From assembly GCA_947474705.1 (NCBI GenBank), contig CANJJS010000054.1:1-35170 (forward strand): DNA of 35,170 bases, read 5' to 3'. A program made the position numbers and the translations under genes. Positions 1 to 8,800 of the stretch are shown here, piece by piece; within the stretch, counting starts at the first letter, position 1, and each line of letters starts with the position of its first letter. The stretch comes from Acetobacteraceae bacterium. GTDB taxonomy: Bacteria; Pseudomonadota; Alphaproteobacteria; Acetobacterales; Acetobacteraceae. A model generated the notes under the pieces. That model made no database searches. It was not told where the DNA came from and saw nothing but the letters and a program-made list of their open reading frames with translations.

Positions 1-53
1 GAGATTTTCACCCCGATTTCCGCTCTCTCCCATCCAGATTCTCACGCGATATT

Positions 54-1300
54 CTATGGCATACCCGTCAAAAGCCGGCGGCAGGCGTCCATGTCGTCGC
101 AAACCATCGGCATGACGAACAGAGGCCATTCGCGACCAGGAAACAGCATATGCCACGGCCGGCTATCGGCGAGGTCACTGACGTTGCCGCAGTTCACCGC
201 CCCGATCGTACACACGTTCATTTTGTAGCCTGGGCTGGCGGAGGGCTTGATATAACCGGCGAAGGCCGCTTCGACCCCGGTTTTTCCATTGATCGTGCCG
301 GTCAGATTCGCGCTCCCGGGACGGCTGTAGGTCACGTCCGACGCCCGCACGGCGATCGCGCCAGACCCGGTGCCGCCGTTGTTCAACCCCAGTATCAGCC
401 ATGTGGCCGGACCGTTCAGGCCGAAACCAGCATCGAATTGCCTGGATGCGGTGGTGTCGATCCGCGGGACGCTACTGGGACCATTCAGGCCGCTGACCGC
501 GAGCGAACCTTTTTGAACGAAATTCGCGGCGGAGAAGTACGCGCCCCCTTGCGCGCCCGGAGTCTGGGGCGTGTTGAATGGCAGGTCCGAGATCGCCAGC
601 GTCGTGTTCGGCCGTATCGTACAATCGGTGACAATTTTCGCGCCGGGAGCCGCGGCGATCGCGCGCGTTGCATTCGTGACCACGATCTGGTGCGCGCGCA
701 GGGTGTTGCTCAATGTCAGGTCGGCCGCGTTATTCAACGCGAATGTCCCGTTCGCACCGGCGACCGCGATACTTCCGATCGACCCGATCGCATTCGCGAC
801 ACCCGCCAGCGAGACCGAACCGACGAAACCGCCCGAACTCGTCAGCGTCCCCGTCGTTAGCGTCCCGGTATCGAGCTGGGTCATACCACCGGACAGCGTC
901 GCGATATCCACCGTCCCGGCGGCCGTCGCGCCGACCGTTCCAGCCAGTGCCAGCGATTGACCGTTCACGATCTGGAGCAAACCGCCGTTTGCGGTGAACC
1001 CGGCGATCATGCCGCTTGCATTCGCGATGCCGAGCAAGGACGCGTTACCGGCGATACCGCCGCTGCTGGTCAGCAACTCGGCCACCGGTGTCGCGCCGGC
1101 GGCCTGTATCAGGTTCCCGGCACCGATGCCGATATCCACGGTTCCTCCGCCGCCGGCGGTATTGAGACCCGTTAGCGTCAGCGCCGCGCCGTTTTTCAGC
1201 TTCAGGTTCCCCGTGGCGACGGTAAAGCCGCTCAGGTTCCCGATCGCGTTGGCCGCGCTGGTCAGCGTCGCGCCAGTCGCGACCGTTCCCGTTAAGGTCG
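54..1300 (-). pseudogene. C-terminal remnant of a TpsA-type filamentous adhesin
   Basis: This reading frame encodes roughly the last 415 residues of a low-complexity, Gly/Ala/Thr/Asn-rich beta-helical protein. Short repeats of the type ANAIGSI and SSGGxxGN recur along it. The tail carries the paired cysteines CTIGAVNC and ends LLTGMP, which resembles the C-termini of large two-partner-secretion exoproteins of acetobacteria. There is no signal peptide, TPS secretion domain or start codon. The frame is open upstream of position 1139 to about 1300, where adhesin-like sequence (LTGTVATGATLTS) abuts transporter sequence in another frame. I infer that the first and larger part of the adhesin gene was deleted. 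Without the TPS domain it could not be exported, so it is most likely non-functional. A chimeric assembly is the alternative explanation. Confidence 0.7.
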
Positions 1301-2300
1301 CGGATCAGCGGGTAGCTGGCCTGGGCGCCGAAGACGGTCGTGGTGCCCAGGTACCCGGTCGCGGCGAGCGCGCCCGTGGGGTTCACCCGGCCATGGCTAC
1401 CGTGGAATTTGACTCTGAGGCCGGACGAGCCAACGAAAATTCTTCCGAGATCTGTTCGAAATTCTGGCTGTTGGGGAAGGTGTGATAGAAGGTAAGCTCG
1501 ATCCGTTCGCCCAACCCGGTGAAGCTGTTGAGAGCCAGACCCGTCAGCGCCTGATTCGGCCCGGTCTGGTGAAACGCCCGGTTGTCCGCCGAGATGGAGC
1601 CGGACACCGGCGCCCGCTCGGTCTGCGCGTGCAGGATCATCGCCCCGGGTTCGCCGTCGACCGGTTGCGGCACGGTGCGCAGGGCGATGCCGGGAATATC
1701 CCGCGCAAGCAGCAGATAGCGTTCGACACGGCTGGAATTGAACGGCTGCTGGTCCGGCTCGGTTAGCCGGTTCAGGAAGCGCAGCACCTGGGCGCGGGCA
1801 GCGCCGATCTCGCCTTCCAGCCTGACTTCGGCGATGCGGCCCTCGGTCACGATGAAGCGGAGCCGGCCCGCGCCGTCCAGCTTGACCGAAACCGTTGTCA
1901 GCACGAAGCCCTTGGCGCGATACAGGCTAAGGATGTCCAACCGCGCCTTGTCGATCTTCGGCAGAGGAACGGCGGGACCGATCAGGCCGCCGATACTGGC
2001 GTCGATGTCGCTTTTCGGCACCGCGTCGGCGTAACCGCGTTCGACGGTCGCGGACGTGACGCGCACCGCCACGTTCGGGACGTCGCCGCCGGTGGCGGGC
2101 AGCAATGGCGCCCCGGCGGCGGGGGAGACCGAGGGCAACACCGGAGGGGCGATGCGAGGCAGTGGAGACCCCTGCGGGAGTTGCGGTAGTCCGGGTGTTT
2201 GCCCATGTGCCGGAATGGCGGCCGTCAGAAACGCGATGCTCACCCACGCACAGGCGCCGGAACCGGCGGACTGCCGACTCCGATAGAGATTCCGGCCCAT
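1301..2300 (-). pseudogene. TpsB (ShlB/FhaC/HecB) outer-membrane transporter, truncated and frameshifted
   Basis: The start ATG at 2300 is preceded by a GGGGAG Shine-Dalgarno. It opens a signal peptide ending near AHGQ (residue 34), followed by a Pro-rich linker. A POTRA_2-like domain (about residues 75-155), a second POTRA domain (to about 230) and the first strands of the FhaC/ShlB beta-barrel follow. The frame ends at a TGA at 1383-1385. The family sequence continues in another frame (VGSSGLRVKFHG, then GTTTVFGAQASYPLIR) down to about 1300. Adding one T to the run complementary to 1436-1439 would restore the family-like EEFFVGSSGLR. After PLIR the rest of the barrel, expected to be some 250 residues or more, is absent and adhesin sequence begins. 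TpsB normally exports the partner TpsA through the outer membrane. This copy lacks most of its barrel and cannot do so. Confidence 0.8.
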
Positions 2301-2833
2301 GGCATCCTGCTCCCCGTCCGATGGCGCCCTCAGTCATGGGTGAGTGTGCAAAAAATGCTGGGGTATAAAATACGGCACGTGGAGAGCAGCGCAAGAGAAC
2401 GTGTGAGTGTGTGCCTTCAGTAGGTCTCACATTATTTCGTTATTGAGACGATTTTCTGGTCTTCCCGCCTCGGAGGATCGACGCTCCGGCTGGGGTGATT
2501 CAGACTTCCCCGGATTCCACCGAGATCGGGCGTTCCATGGCAGGTATGATCCGCGAACGTGTTTTCTCCGTCGCCTGGTCGGCGAGAATATCGCCGGACG
2601 GGGTCTTTCGGTTCATCGTCCTCGGGCCGCCTCGATTGCCGGGAGACGAAGTGTTCGACGATCGTGCAATCCAGGCGACGTATGGGCGTGAGCGCGGTCT
2701 TGTGGGACACGGCGACCACCTGAGGCGCGTTCGCGCCGGCCAACCGGCCGGACCCGTTGGACCGGCGCACCTCACATGGTCGTTCGCCGTGACCGCGAGG
2801 ATCGAACAGGCCCTCGGCAACCGGGCACGAAAC
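2301..2833. other. 533-bp stretch without a convincing gene
   Basis: All open frames here are Arg/Pro-rich shadows without recognisable motifs or good ribosome-binding sites. The left 150 bp is comparatively AT-rich and must hold the former promoter of the tpsB remnant. The right 300 bp lies downstream of the solute-binding protein gene and may be decayed coding sequence. I see no tRNA, terminator hairpin or insertion-sequence end. Confidence 0.5.
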
Positions 2834-3895
2834 CTACCGGCGGCCGGTGATCTTGTCCCACTCTTTCACGAATTGCGAATGTGTTTTCAAAAACGCCTCC
2901 CAGTCGTCGGGCACCATCAACTTGTGATCGCTCAACGGTATACCGCCAGGTGGCGGCGGTACATCGGCCCTCGCCGAATAGTTCACCGTCGACTGGGTCA
3001 TCGAAATCTGGCCCGGAACACCCAAAAACCAATCGACGAACAGCCGCGCGACTTCGGGATGCGGCGCCTTGTCGACCACGCCGATCACCCCGGGCGCGAC
3101 CGCCAAACCCTCCTTCGGAACGACGAAGACGATCGGCGCGCCTTTCGCCTTGGCGATCAGATAACCGGAATACTGCGCGGTGGAAATCACATGGTCCTGA
3201 CCGCTGATCATGCGATCGAACTGTTGCACATAGGAGTCGAACCCCCGCGGCTTCAACGCGGCGATTTTGGTCCAGTAATCCGGTCCGTACATTTTCAACA
3301 GATTATACCAAACCGCGTGTTGCAGTCCGGACGTCGACAGTTTGAAATTGATCACCTCGGTCCAGCGCGGATTGGTCATGTCGGCCCAACTGGCGGGCGC
3401 TTCCTCGGGCTTCACGAGGTTGGGATTGTACGCGATTCCCGCGATGATCTCATTATCCCAGGTGAAAAACCCCTCGGGCGTGCTTTTCATATGCGGCTGA
3501 TAATGCACCATCTCCGGCGACATATATCGCGCGTAACCGCCCCGTTTCTGAAAATCCAGCGCGAAGCCGATTTCGGTTAAAATGAGACTGTCCGGCACGT
3601 AGGTTTTGGCCTGCCGCTCCGCGCTGAGCCGGGCGTAGAGCGCCCCTGTCTGTAAACGTAGAAACGTGGTTTTGATTTGAGGAAACGCTTTGCGAAAATC
3701 CGCGAGATACTGGGCCTGCGAGGATTCCGTGTCCGGCGCGTAATGGACCAACTGCCCTTCCTCGAAGGCCTTCTCCACGTTCGCGCAGGTTTTGAAACCA
3801 TCCATCTGACGGGGATTGTCGCAGGCATCCGCCTTTCCCGACGTGGCGAGCGCGACGATGACAGCCGCCAGGGCCGTGAAACAGCGGCGCATCAT
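2834..3895 (-). CDS. ABC transporter periplasmic substrate-binding protein (family 1, Fe3+/spermidine-like)
   Basis: The product has 353 residues. A signal peptide (MMRRCFTALAAV to about ADA) is followed by a type-II periplasmic binding fold. The sequence begins LVHYAPDTESSQAQYLADF and continues with family-typical blocks such as SWADMTNPRW, a late VVDKAPHPEVARLFVDWFL, and a C-terminal EWDKITGRR. These resemble extracellular solute-binding proteins of the iron/2-aminoethylphosphonate type. GGAGGT at 3901-3906 supports a start at 3895 or, with 8-base spacing, at 3892. No permease or ATPase gene is adjacent on the same strand. The divergent neighbours are phnC and phnD, which belong to a different binding-protein family. 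The ligand cannot be assigned from sequence. Confidence 0.85.
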   Translation of the reverse strand: MMRRCFTALAAVIVALATSGKADACDNPRQMDGFKTCANVEKAFEEGQLVHYAPDTESSQAQYLADFRKAFPQIKTTFLRLQTGALYARLSAERQAKTYVPDSLILTEIGFALDFQKRGGYARYMSPEMVHYQPHMKSTPEGFFTWDNEIIAGIAYNPNLVKPEEAPASWADMTNPRWTEVINFKLSTSGLQHAVWYNLLKMYGPDYWTKIAALKPRGFDSYVQQFDRMISGQDHVISTAQYSGYLIAKAKGAPIVFVVPKEGLAVAPGVIGVVDKAPHPEVARLFVDWFLGVPGQISMTQSTVNYSARADVPPPPGGIPLSDHKLMVPDDWEAFLKTHSQFVKEWDKITGRR

Positions 3896-4117
3896 ATTCC
3901 ACCTCCGGTACGCGGTCGCGGGACCTTCGGCAATTGTATCAGGGCGTTCTCGATCCTTGGCATTGGCTCGTCTCCCGGCGTTTGAACCCATCGTGCCGCG
4001 GCCGGCGCGATGCTCCAAGCCCGCTCATTGCCGGGGCACCGCGGGTTGATTACGGTTCGATGACAGAGCCGGTCCGGATTCCCCGGCGGCGAGCCCAAAC
4101 GGACCGCGATCGCCAGC
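3896..4117. promoter_or_regulatory. Divergent intergenic region between the solute-binding protein and phnC
   Basis: This 222-bp region must hold the promoters of two divergent transcripts. The only clear element is the GGAGGT Shine-Dalgarno of the leftward gene (3901-3906 on the plus strand as ACCTCC). I find no convincing sigma70 hexamer pair, and no PHO-box-like tandem repeat is obvious by eye. Confidence 0.4.
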
Positions 4118-4906
4118 GTGTTGGAACTCGTGCATCTCAGCCGCCGATTTGGCGATACCTTGGCCGTCGCCGGCGCGAACGCGCGCATCGGCCCAGGGGA
4201 AATGATCGGCGTGATTGGGCGGTCCGGCGCGGGCAAATCCACCCTCCTGCGGCTGATCAATCGGTTGATCGAGCCGACATCCGGGGCAATCCTCGCGGAC
4301 GGGATCGATGTCACTCGATTGCGCGGCCGCGCGCTGCGGACCTGGCGCGCGCGTAACGCGATGATTTTCCAGCAGTTCAACCTCGTGAACCGGCTGGATG
4401 TGCTAACGAACGTTTTGATCGGCGGGCTGATCCGGGTGCCCACACCGCGCATGCTGGCGCGCTGGTTCACCCGGCCCGAGCGCGAAGAGGCCTTGTCTCT
4501 GTTGGAGCGTTTCGGCCTGTTCGATGTCGCGACGCGGCGCGCCGGCGATCTGTCGGGCGGTCAGCAGCAACGTGTCGCCATCGCCCGGGCGCTGATGCAA
4601 CGTCCACGCACGCTGTTGGCGGACGAGCCCATCGCGTCTCTGGACCCGATGAACGCCAGGCTGGTCATGGACACGCTCGCCGAGTTGAACCGGCGCGACG
4701 GAATCGCGGTCGTCTGCAATCTGCACACGCTCGACACCGCCCGCGCCTATTGCCGCCGGATCATCGGTATGGCCGGAGGACATATCGTCTTCGACGGGCC
4801 GCCCGATGCGATGGACACGGAAGTCCTCGCGCGTATCTACGGCGAGAGCGAGACCGGAATCGACGAGCGGCTGACCAGCCTTGGCGTCGCTTCCCGGACG
4901 GCCTGA
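4118..4906 (+). CDS. phnC: Phosphonate/phosphate-type ABC transporter ATP-binding protein
   Basis: The 262-residue ATPase closely fits PhnC. It has Walker A GRSGAGKST (residues 34-42), a Q-loop at FQQFNLV (84-90), the signature LSGGQQQR (145-152), Walker B TLLADEP (165-171), D-loop SLDP (174-177) and the switch His203 in CNLHTLD. The VNRLDVLTNVLIG block and the C-terminal IYGE are also typical of the PhnC branch. It would energise uptake of phosphonate, phosphite or related oxyanions at the inner membrane. The start is GTG at 4118. No strong Shine-Dalgarno precedes it, and the ATG at 4060 is out of frame. Its TGA overlaps the ATG of phnD, suggesting translational coupling. No permease (phnE) gene follows. 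Confidence 0.9.
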   Translation: MLELVHLSRRFGDTLAVAGANARIGPGEMIGVIGRSGAGKSTLLRLINRLIEPTSGAILADGIDVTRLRGRALRTWRARNAMIFQQFNLVNRLDVLTNVLIGGLIRVPTPRMLARWFTRPEREEALSLLERFGLFDVATRRAGDLSGGQQQRVAIARALMQRPRTLLADEPIASLDPMNARLVMDTLAELNRRDGIAVVCNLHTLDTARAYCRRIIGMAGGHIVFDGPPDAMDTEVLARIYGESETGIDERLTSLGVASRTA

Positions 4907-5865
4907 TGGAAAATACGATGTATGGAAGGACTTCCCGTATGCGGCGTCGTGAGTTGGCGGGTTTCTTCGCCGTATCCTTATCCGTGCCGGGACTGGCATG
5001 GGGGCAGGACTGGAAAGGCCAGATCAAAGAGTTTCGTATCGGCCTTCTTGGCGGCGAAAATACGCAAGATCGTTTGAAACGTTATGATGCATTTCAGAGA
5101 TTGTTGCAGGAGGCGCTCAGCATCCCGGTGAAACTTTATCCCGCCGCCGATTACGCGGGAGTCATGCAAGGCTTCGCGGCCGGACAGATTGATGCGAGCG
5201 AAATGAGCCCGGCCGCGTTCGCCGGCACCTGGCTGGATTGCCATTGCGTCGAACCGGTGGTGGTGCCACGGGAAAAGGATGGCTCCATCGACTATCTCGC
5301 GGTGATGGTAACCCGGAAAGATTCCGGAATCGTATCGCTGGAACAAATGAAAGGCCGCTCGTTGGCGTTCACCGATCCGAATTCGGCGTCCGGGTATCTG
5401 CTGCCCAGCGCGTCGTTGCGCGCGAAAGGGATCGATCTGACCGACGGAAAATATTTCTCGCGTGTGGGTTTCTCCGGCGGACACGAACAAGGAATGATCG
5501 CCGTTCTGAACCGTCAATACGATGCCTGTGTCGTCTGGACTTCGGGCCTTGGCGATGAGGCGGCGGGCTTCACCCGAGGCGTGCCGCGCTCGATGGTCGA
5601 TAAGGGCATGTTGAAAATGTCGGATATCAACATTATCTGGCGCTCGGCCAAAGTACCCAACGGGCCCTGGACCGTACGGTCCGCGCTGCCGCCCGGACTG
5701 AAACAGGCATTTGGGGATTTCATGCGCGCACTGCCAGGCTCGCATCCCGACATTTACAACGCGGTCGAACAAGGGGCGGGCGTGGGATACCAAAACGCCA
5801 CTCTGGATATCTACAAAGACATGATCGAGATGCGAGAGGCCGAGCGCCGCGCCAACCGGCGGTAG
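4906..5865 (+). CDS. phnD: Phosphate/phosphite/phosphonate ABC transporter substrate-binding protein
   Basis: The 319-residue protein of the PhnD family (PF12974 type) shows the N-terminal block RIGLLGGENTQDRLKRYDAF, then DYAGVMQGFAAGQIDASEMS, and the ligand-loop region AFTDPNSASGYLLPS typical of this family. The ATG at 4906 overlaps the phnC stop codon (TGATG). A second candidate ATG at 4939 has AAGGA upstream and begins directly with RRRELAGFFAVSLSVPGLAWG, a twin-arginine-like signal peptide, so either start gives an exported protein. The gene ends 12 bp before the convergent Hint-protein gene, leaving no room for phnE. The substrate could be phosphonate, phosphite or another oxyanion, and sequence alone does not decide. 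Confidence 0.88.
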   Translation: MENTMYGRTSRMRRRELAGFFAVSLSVPGLAWGQDWKGQIKEFRIGLLGGENTQDRLKRYDAFQRLLQEALSIPVKLYPAADYAGVMQGFAAGQIDASEMSPAAFAGTWLDCHCVEPVVVPREKDGSIDYLAVMVTRKDSGIVSLEQMKGRSLAFTDPNSASGYLLPSASLRAKGIDLTDGKYFSRVGFSGGHEQGMIAVLNRQYDACVVWTSGLGDEAAGFTRGVPRSMVDKGMLKMSDINIIWRSAKVPNGPWTVRSALPPGLKQAFGDFMRALPGSHPDIYNAVEQGAGVGYQNATLDIYKDMIEMREAERRANRR

Positions 5866-5877
5866 CGCGCCGGCGCA

Positions 5878-8800
5878 TCAGGCGGCGGCGCGCGCTTCCT
5901 CCTCGTCGAGCAGGGCATAGCGCGTCACCCCGCGCAAGGTCACGATGACGCGGGTCCGGCCGTGGCAGCCCAGAAAAAGGCCGGCCGGAAGCTCCGCGTC
6001 GCCATCGGTCCAGCGAATATCGCCCTCGGCTTCGTGGTCGTGGAACCCGTCGGCGAACCGCTCGTCCGACGCTTCAAGGACGTTCGCGCGGGAATCGGAG
6101 ATCGCCGCGATCCCGGCCACCGGCACGCCAAGGGCGCGGAAGTCGCGGACGAGACCGAGTTCGGCGGGAACCGAGGAGCGGGAAACCAGGCGAACCGGCG
6201 TCCCCAACAGAGGCAGGTCGAACACATAAGTCTGGCCATGAACCTCGGTTGGCGCGATCCGCCGGCCTCCCGACAGAACATGTAACCCGGGATCGTCCGT
6301 CATGGGCACGGGACGGCCCGGCCCGGCTCGATCCAACAGGCGGCGCCAGACATTGTCCACCGCCGCCCCGCCGGTCAGGACAGGCGCGTAATGGTCCAGC
6401 GGCGGCAGGTCCCAGCCCTCGTTGGCATTCTGAAACAGCCAACGGTTGCCGTCGTCGCGATAACTTTCGGCGGGCGCTCCATTGGCCACCAGCACATCGT
6501 GCCGATCAAGTTCCACATGATACAACTTTACCTCCTGGGCGTGATCGTCCCAGCGAATGGACCGATGATTGACCAGGAATTCGACGGGAATCAACACCTT
6601 GTCCAACCAGAATGCATGACATTTGGTAACGCGCAATTCCTTGTATGGCACGCCATCCGCGATCGCCCCGGGCCGGACAATCACCGGCGTCGCGGCGGAG
6701 CGCCGGCCACGGGTGGCGAGAACCTGGCCCTTGCCAATCCAGGCGATGGGCCGGATTTCGCCGGACCAGGTGATAACGCGGTCGCCGGTTTTCAGGTTTT
6801 CCACGGCCACCTCGCCGCCGGGCGTCCGGATCAGCGTATTTTCCAGGAAGCAGAAGGTCCCGGTCGCCGTCGTGGTCGCGGCGGAACTGGATAACACGCC
6901 GTCGTTCACGGTCCAGGAGATCGAACGGGTCGGATTCGCGCCGCCGTTGGTGGGGTCTTTTCCGGATGTGGCGATGGTCACCGAGCGCAACACCGTTTGA
7001 TAATGCGCCACGGTATCGGACCCGGTCAGGGTAAGGGTGTAGGTTCCGGCCGTGTAACTGGAATTGATCGACGTCCCCGTCGTGGTCGCCGCCAGCACGT
7101 CGCCGTCGGACGCGAAGGTCCCGCCGGTGATCGCGATCGTGGCGCTGGACAACAACCCCGAGCTGTCGGGCGCCGTGACCGTCGCGGCCGGCGCCAGCAC
7201 CACGGCCCCCGCGCCACCGCCATAACTCACGGTGCCCGTCGCCACGACCGTCGGGGCGGCGTGCACCACGTTCAGCACGCTGGTTTTCGCCGAACTGGTC
7301 AGCCCGCCATCGTTCGAAATCCAGGTGATCGTCCGGCTGGTCTTGGTGTTGCCGGCGGTCGGATCGCCATTCGACGGGCTGAAACTGTAGGAGATGGTTC
7401 GAAGCGCGGCCTGGTAATTCGCCACGCTCGCGGTGCCGCTGAGCACCAACGTGCCGGTCGAGGAATTGTAGCTGCTCGAAATCCCATTCTGCGTGGTGAA
7501 ATTCAGTACGTCGCCGCTGACGAAATTCCCGACGGAGATCGTCGCCCCCACCTGATTGGCGCTGTCCGCGTCGGTCAACTTCAGCGCCGAATCCAGCACC
7601 GGTGTCGCGCCGCTGCCACCCGTGAAGCTGATCGTCGCCGCCGTCACGATCGACGGCGCGACCGGCGCCGCCGCGACCGTGATGGTGGAGGTCGGGGACG
7701 TGCTGGAAATCAACCCGTCGCTGACGGTATAGGTCAGGGCCCGGGTTGTGTTCGCGCCGCCGTTGCGCGGATCGGACGCCGTCGAACTGTATTTGACCGA
7801 GTCGATCACCGACTGGTAATGCGCCGCCGTATCGACCCCGGTCAGTGTCAGGGTCCCGCTGCTGTAGCTGGCGGTGATCGTGGTACCCGAGGTTACCGCG
7901 GTCAACGTATCGCCCGCGAGGAACCCGCTGGAAATCACCACCGAGCCCTTGGCGATGAACGACCCGCTGGCATTGGTCACCGCGGCGGAGGGCGCGACCG
8001 CGACGGCGGTGCCCGACGCGGTATAGGCGACGGTGCCGGAGGCGGTGACGGTTGGGATCGTTTCGACAAGCAAGGAGTCGATCAAGAGGCCGCCCGTCGC
8101 GCCGTTTAGCGCCGGCGCGGCGATCGTTTGCACGTTCACGGCGGCCGCGACGCCCGAACCCGCGATCGTCCCGCGATTCAGAAGATTGATCGAACTGCCC
8201 TGACTCGGGTGGTTCATCCAAAAGATCGAACCGGTCGAGGCATCGACGGCGAGGCCCGCCGTTTCCGTGCCCAGGAGCGCGGACCCGGCGTAAAGGGTGG
8301 AAACCGTGCCAAGCGAAATCGTCGCGTTCGCGCCGGGATTCACGATGTTGACCGGCGCCGCGAAAATCCCTTCGTTGGCATTGGTGGCGCCGTTGAAAAT
8401 ATCCCAATAAAGCGTGCCGTTCGAAAACGCGATGTTCCGCATCTCGAATTGGGCGGCCGATGTCCGGAGTGGCGTGATGCCGCCGGTCAGAACATTCCCG
8501 ACCCATATCGTACTGGTGTTGGAGGCGCCGATATAATCGGCCATGAAAATCAGATTATCGGCCAAATCCAGCGCGAGGTTTTTCGGAAATTGGCTTGAGG
8601 CGTTCGTGAAACCGCTGCTCAGGGACCCGCCAAGCGCCACGGCCCGGTTGCCGCCAATCACCTGGGCCGGAGTCGCATTGGCCGCCGTACCGACTTTCCA
8701 CACGCCGATATTGCCGAGCAACGTCGCATTGGTCGTCGGACCGGTGAATTCGGTATAGTACAACTCTTGCGTGGCTTGATCGAATTCGAGATCGTTGATC

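Noticed and set aside
2432-2770. Minus-strand frame of 112 codons in the 2301-2833 gap
   Set aside because: No Shine-Dalgarno, Arg/Pro-rich translation typical of an anti-frame in GC-rich DNA, and no motif I recognise.
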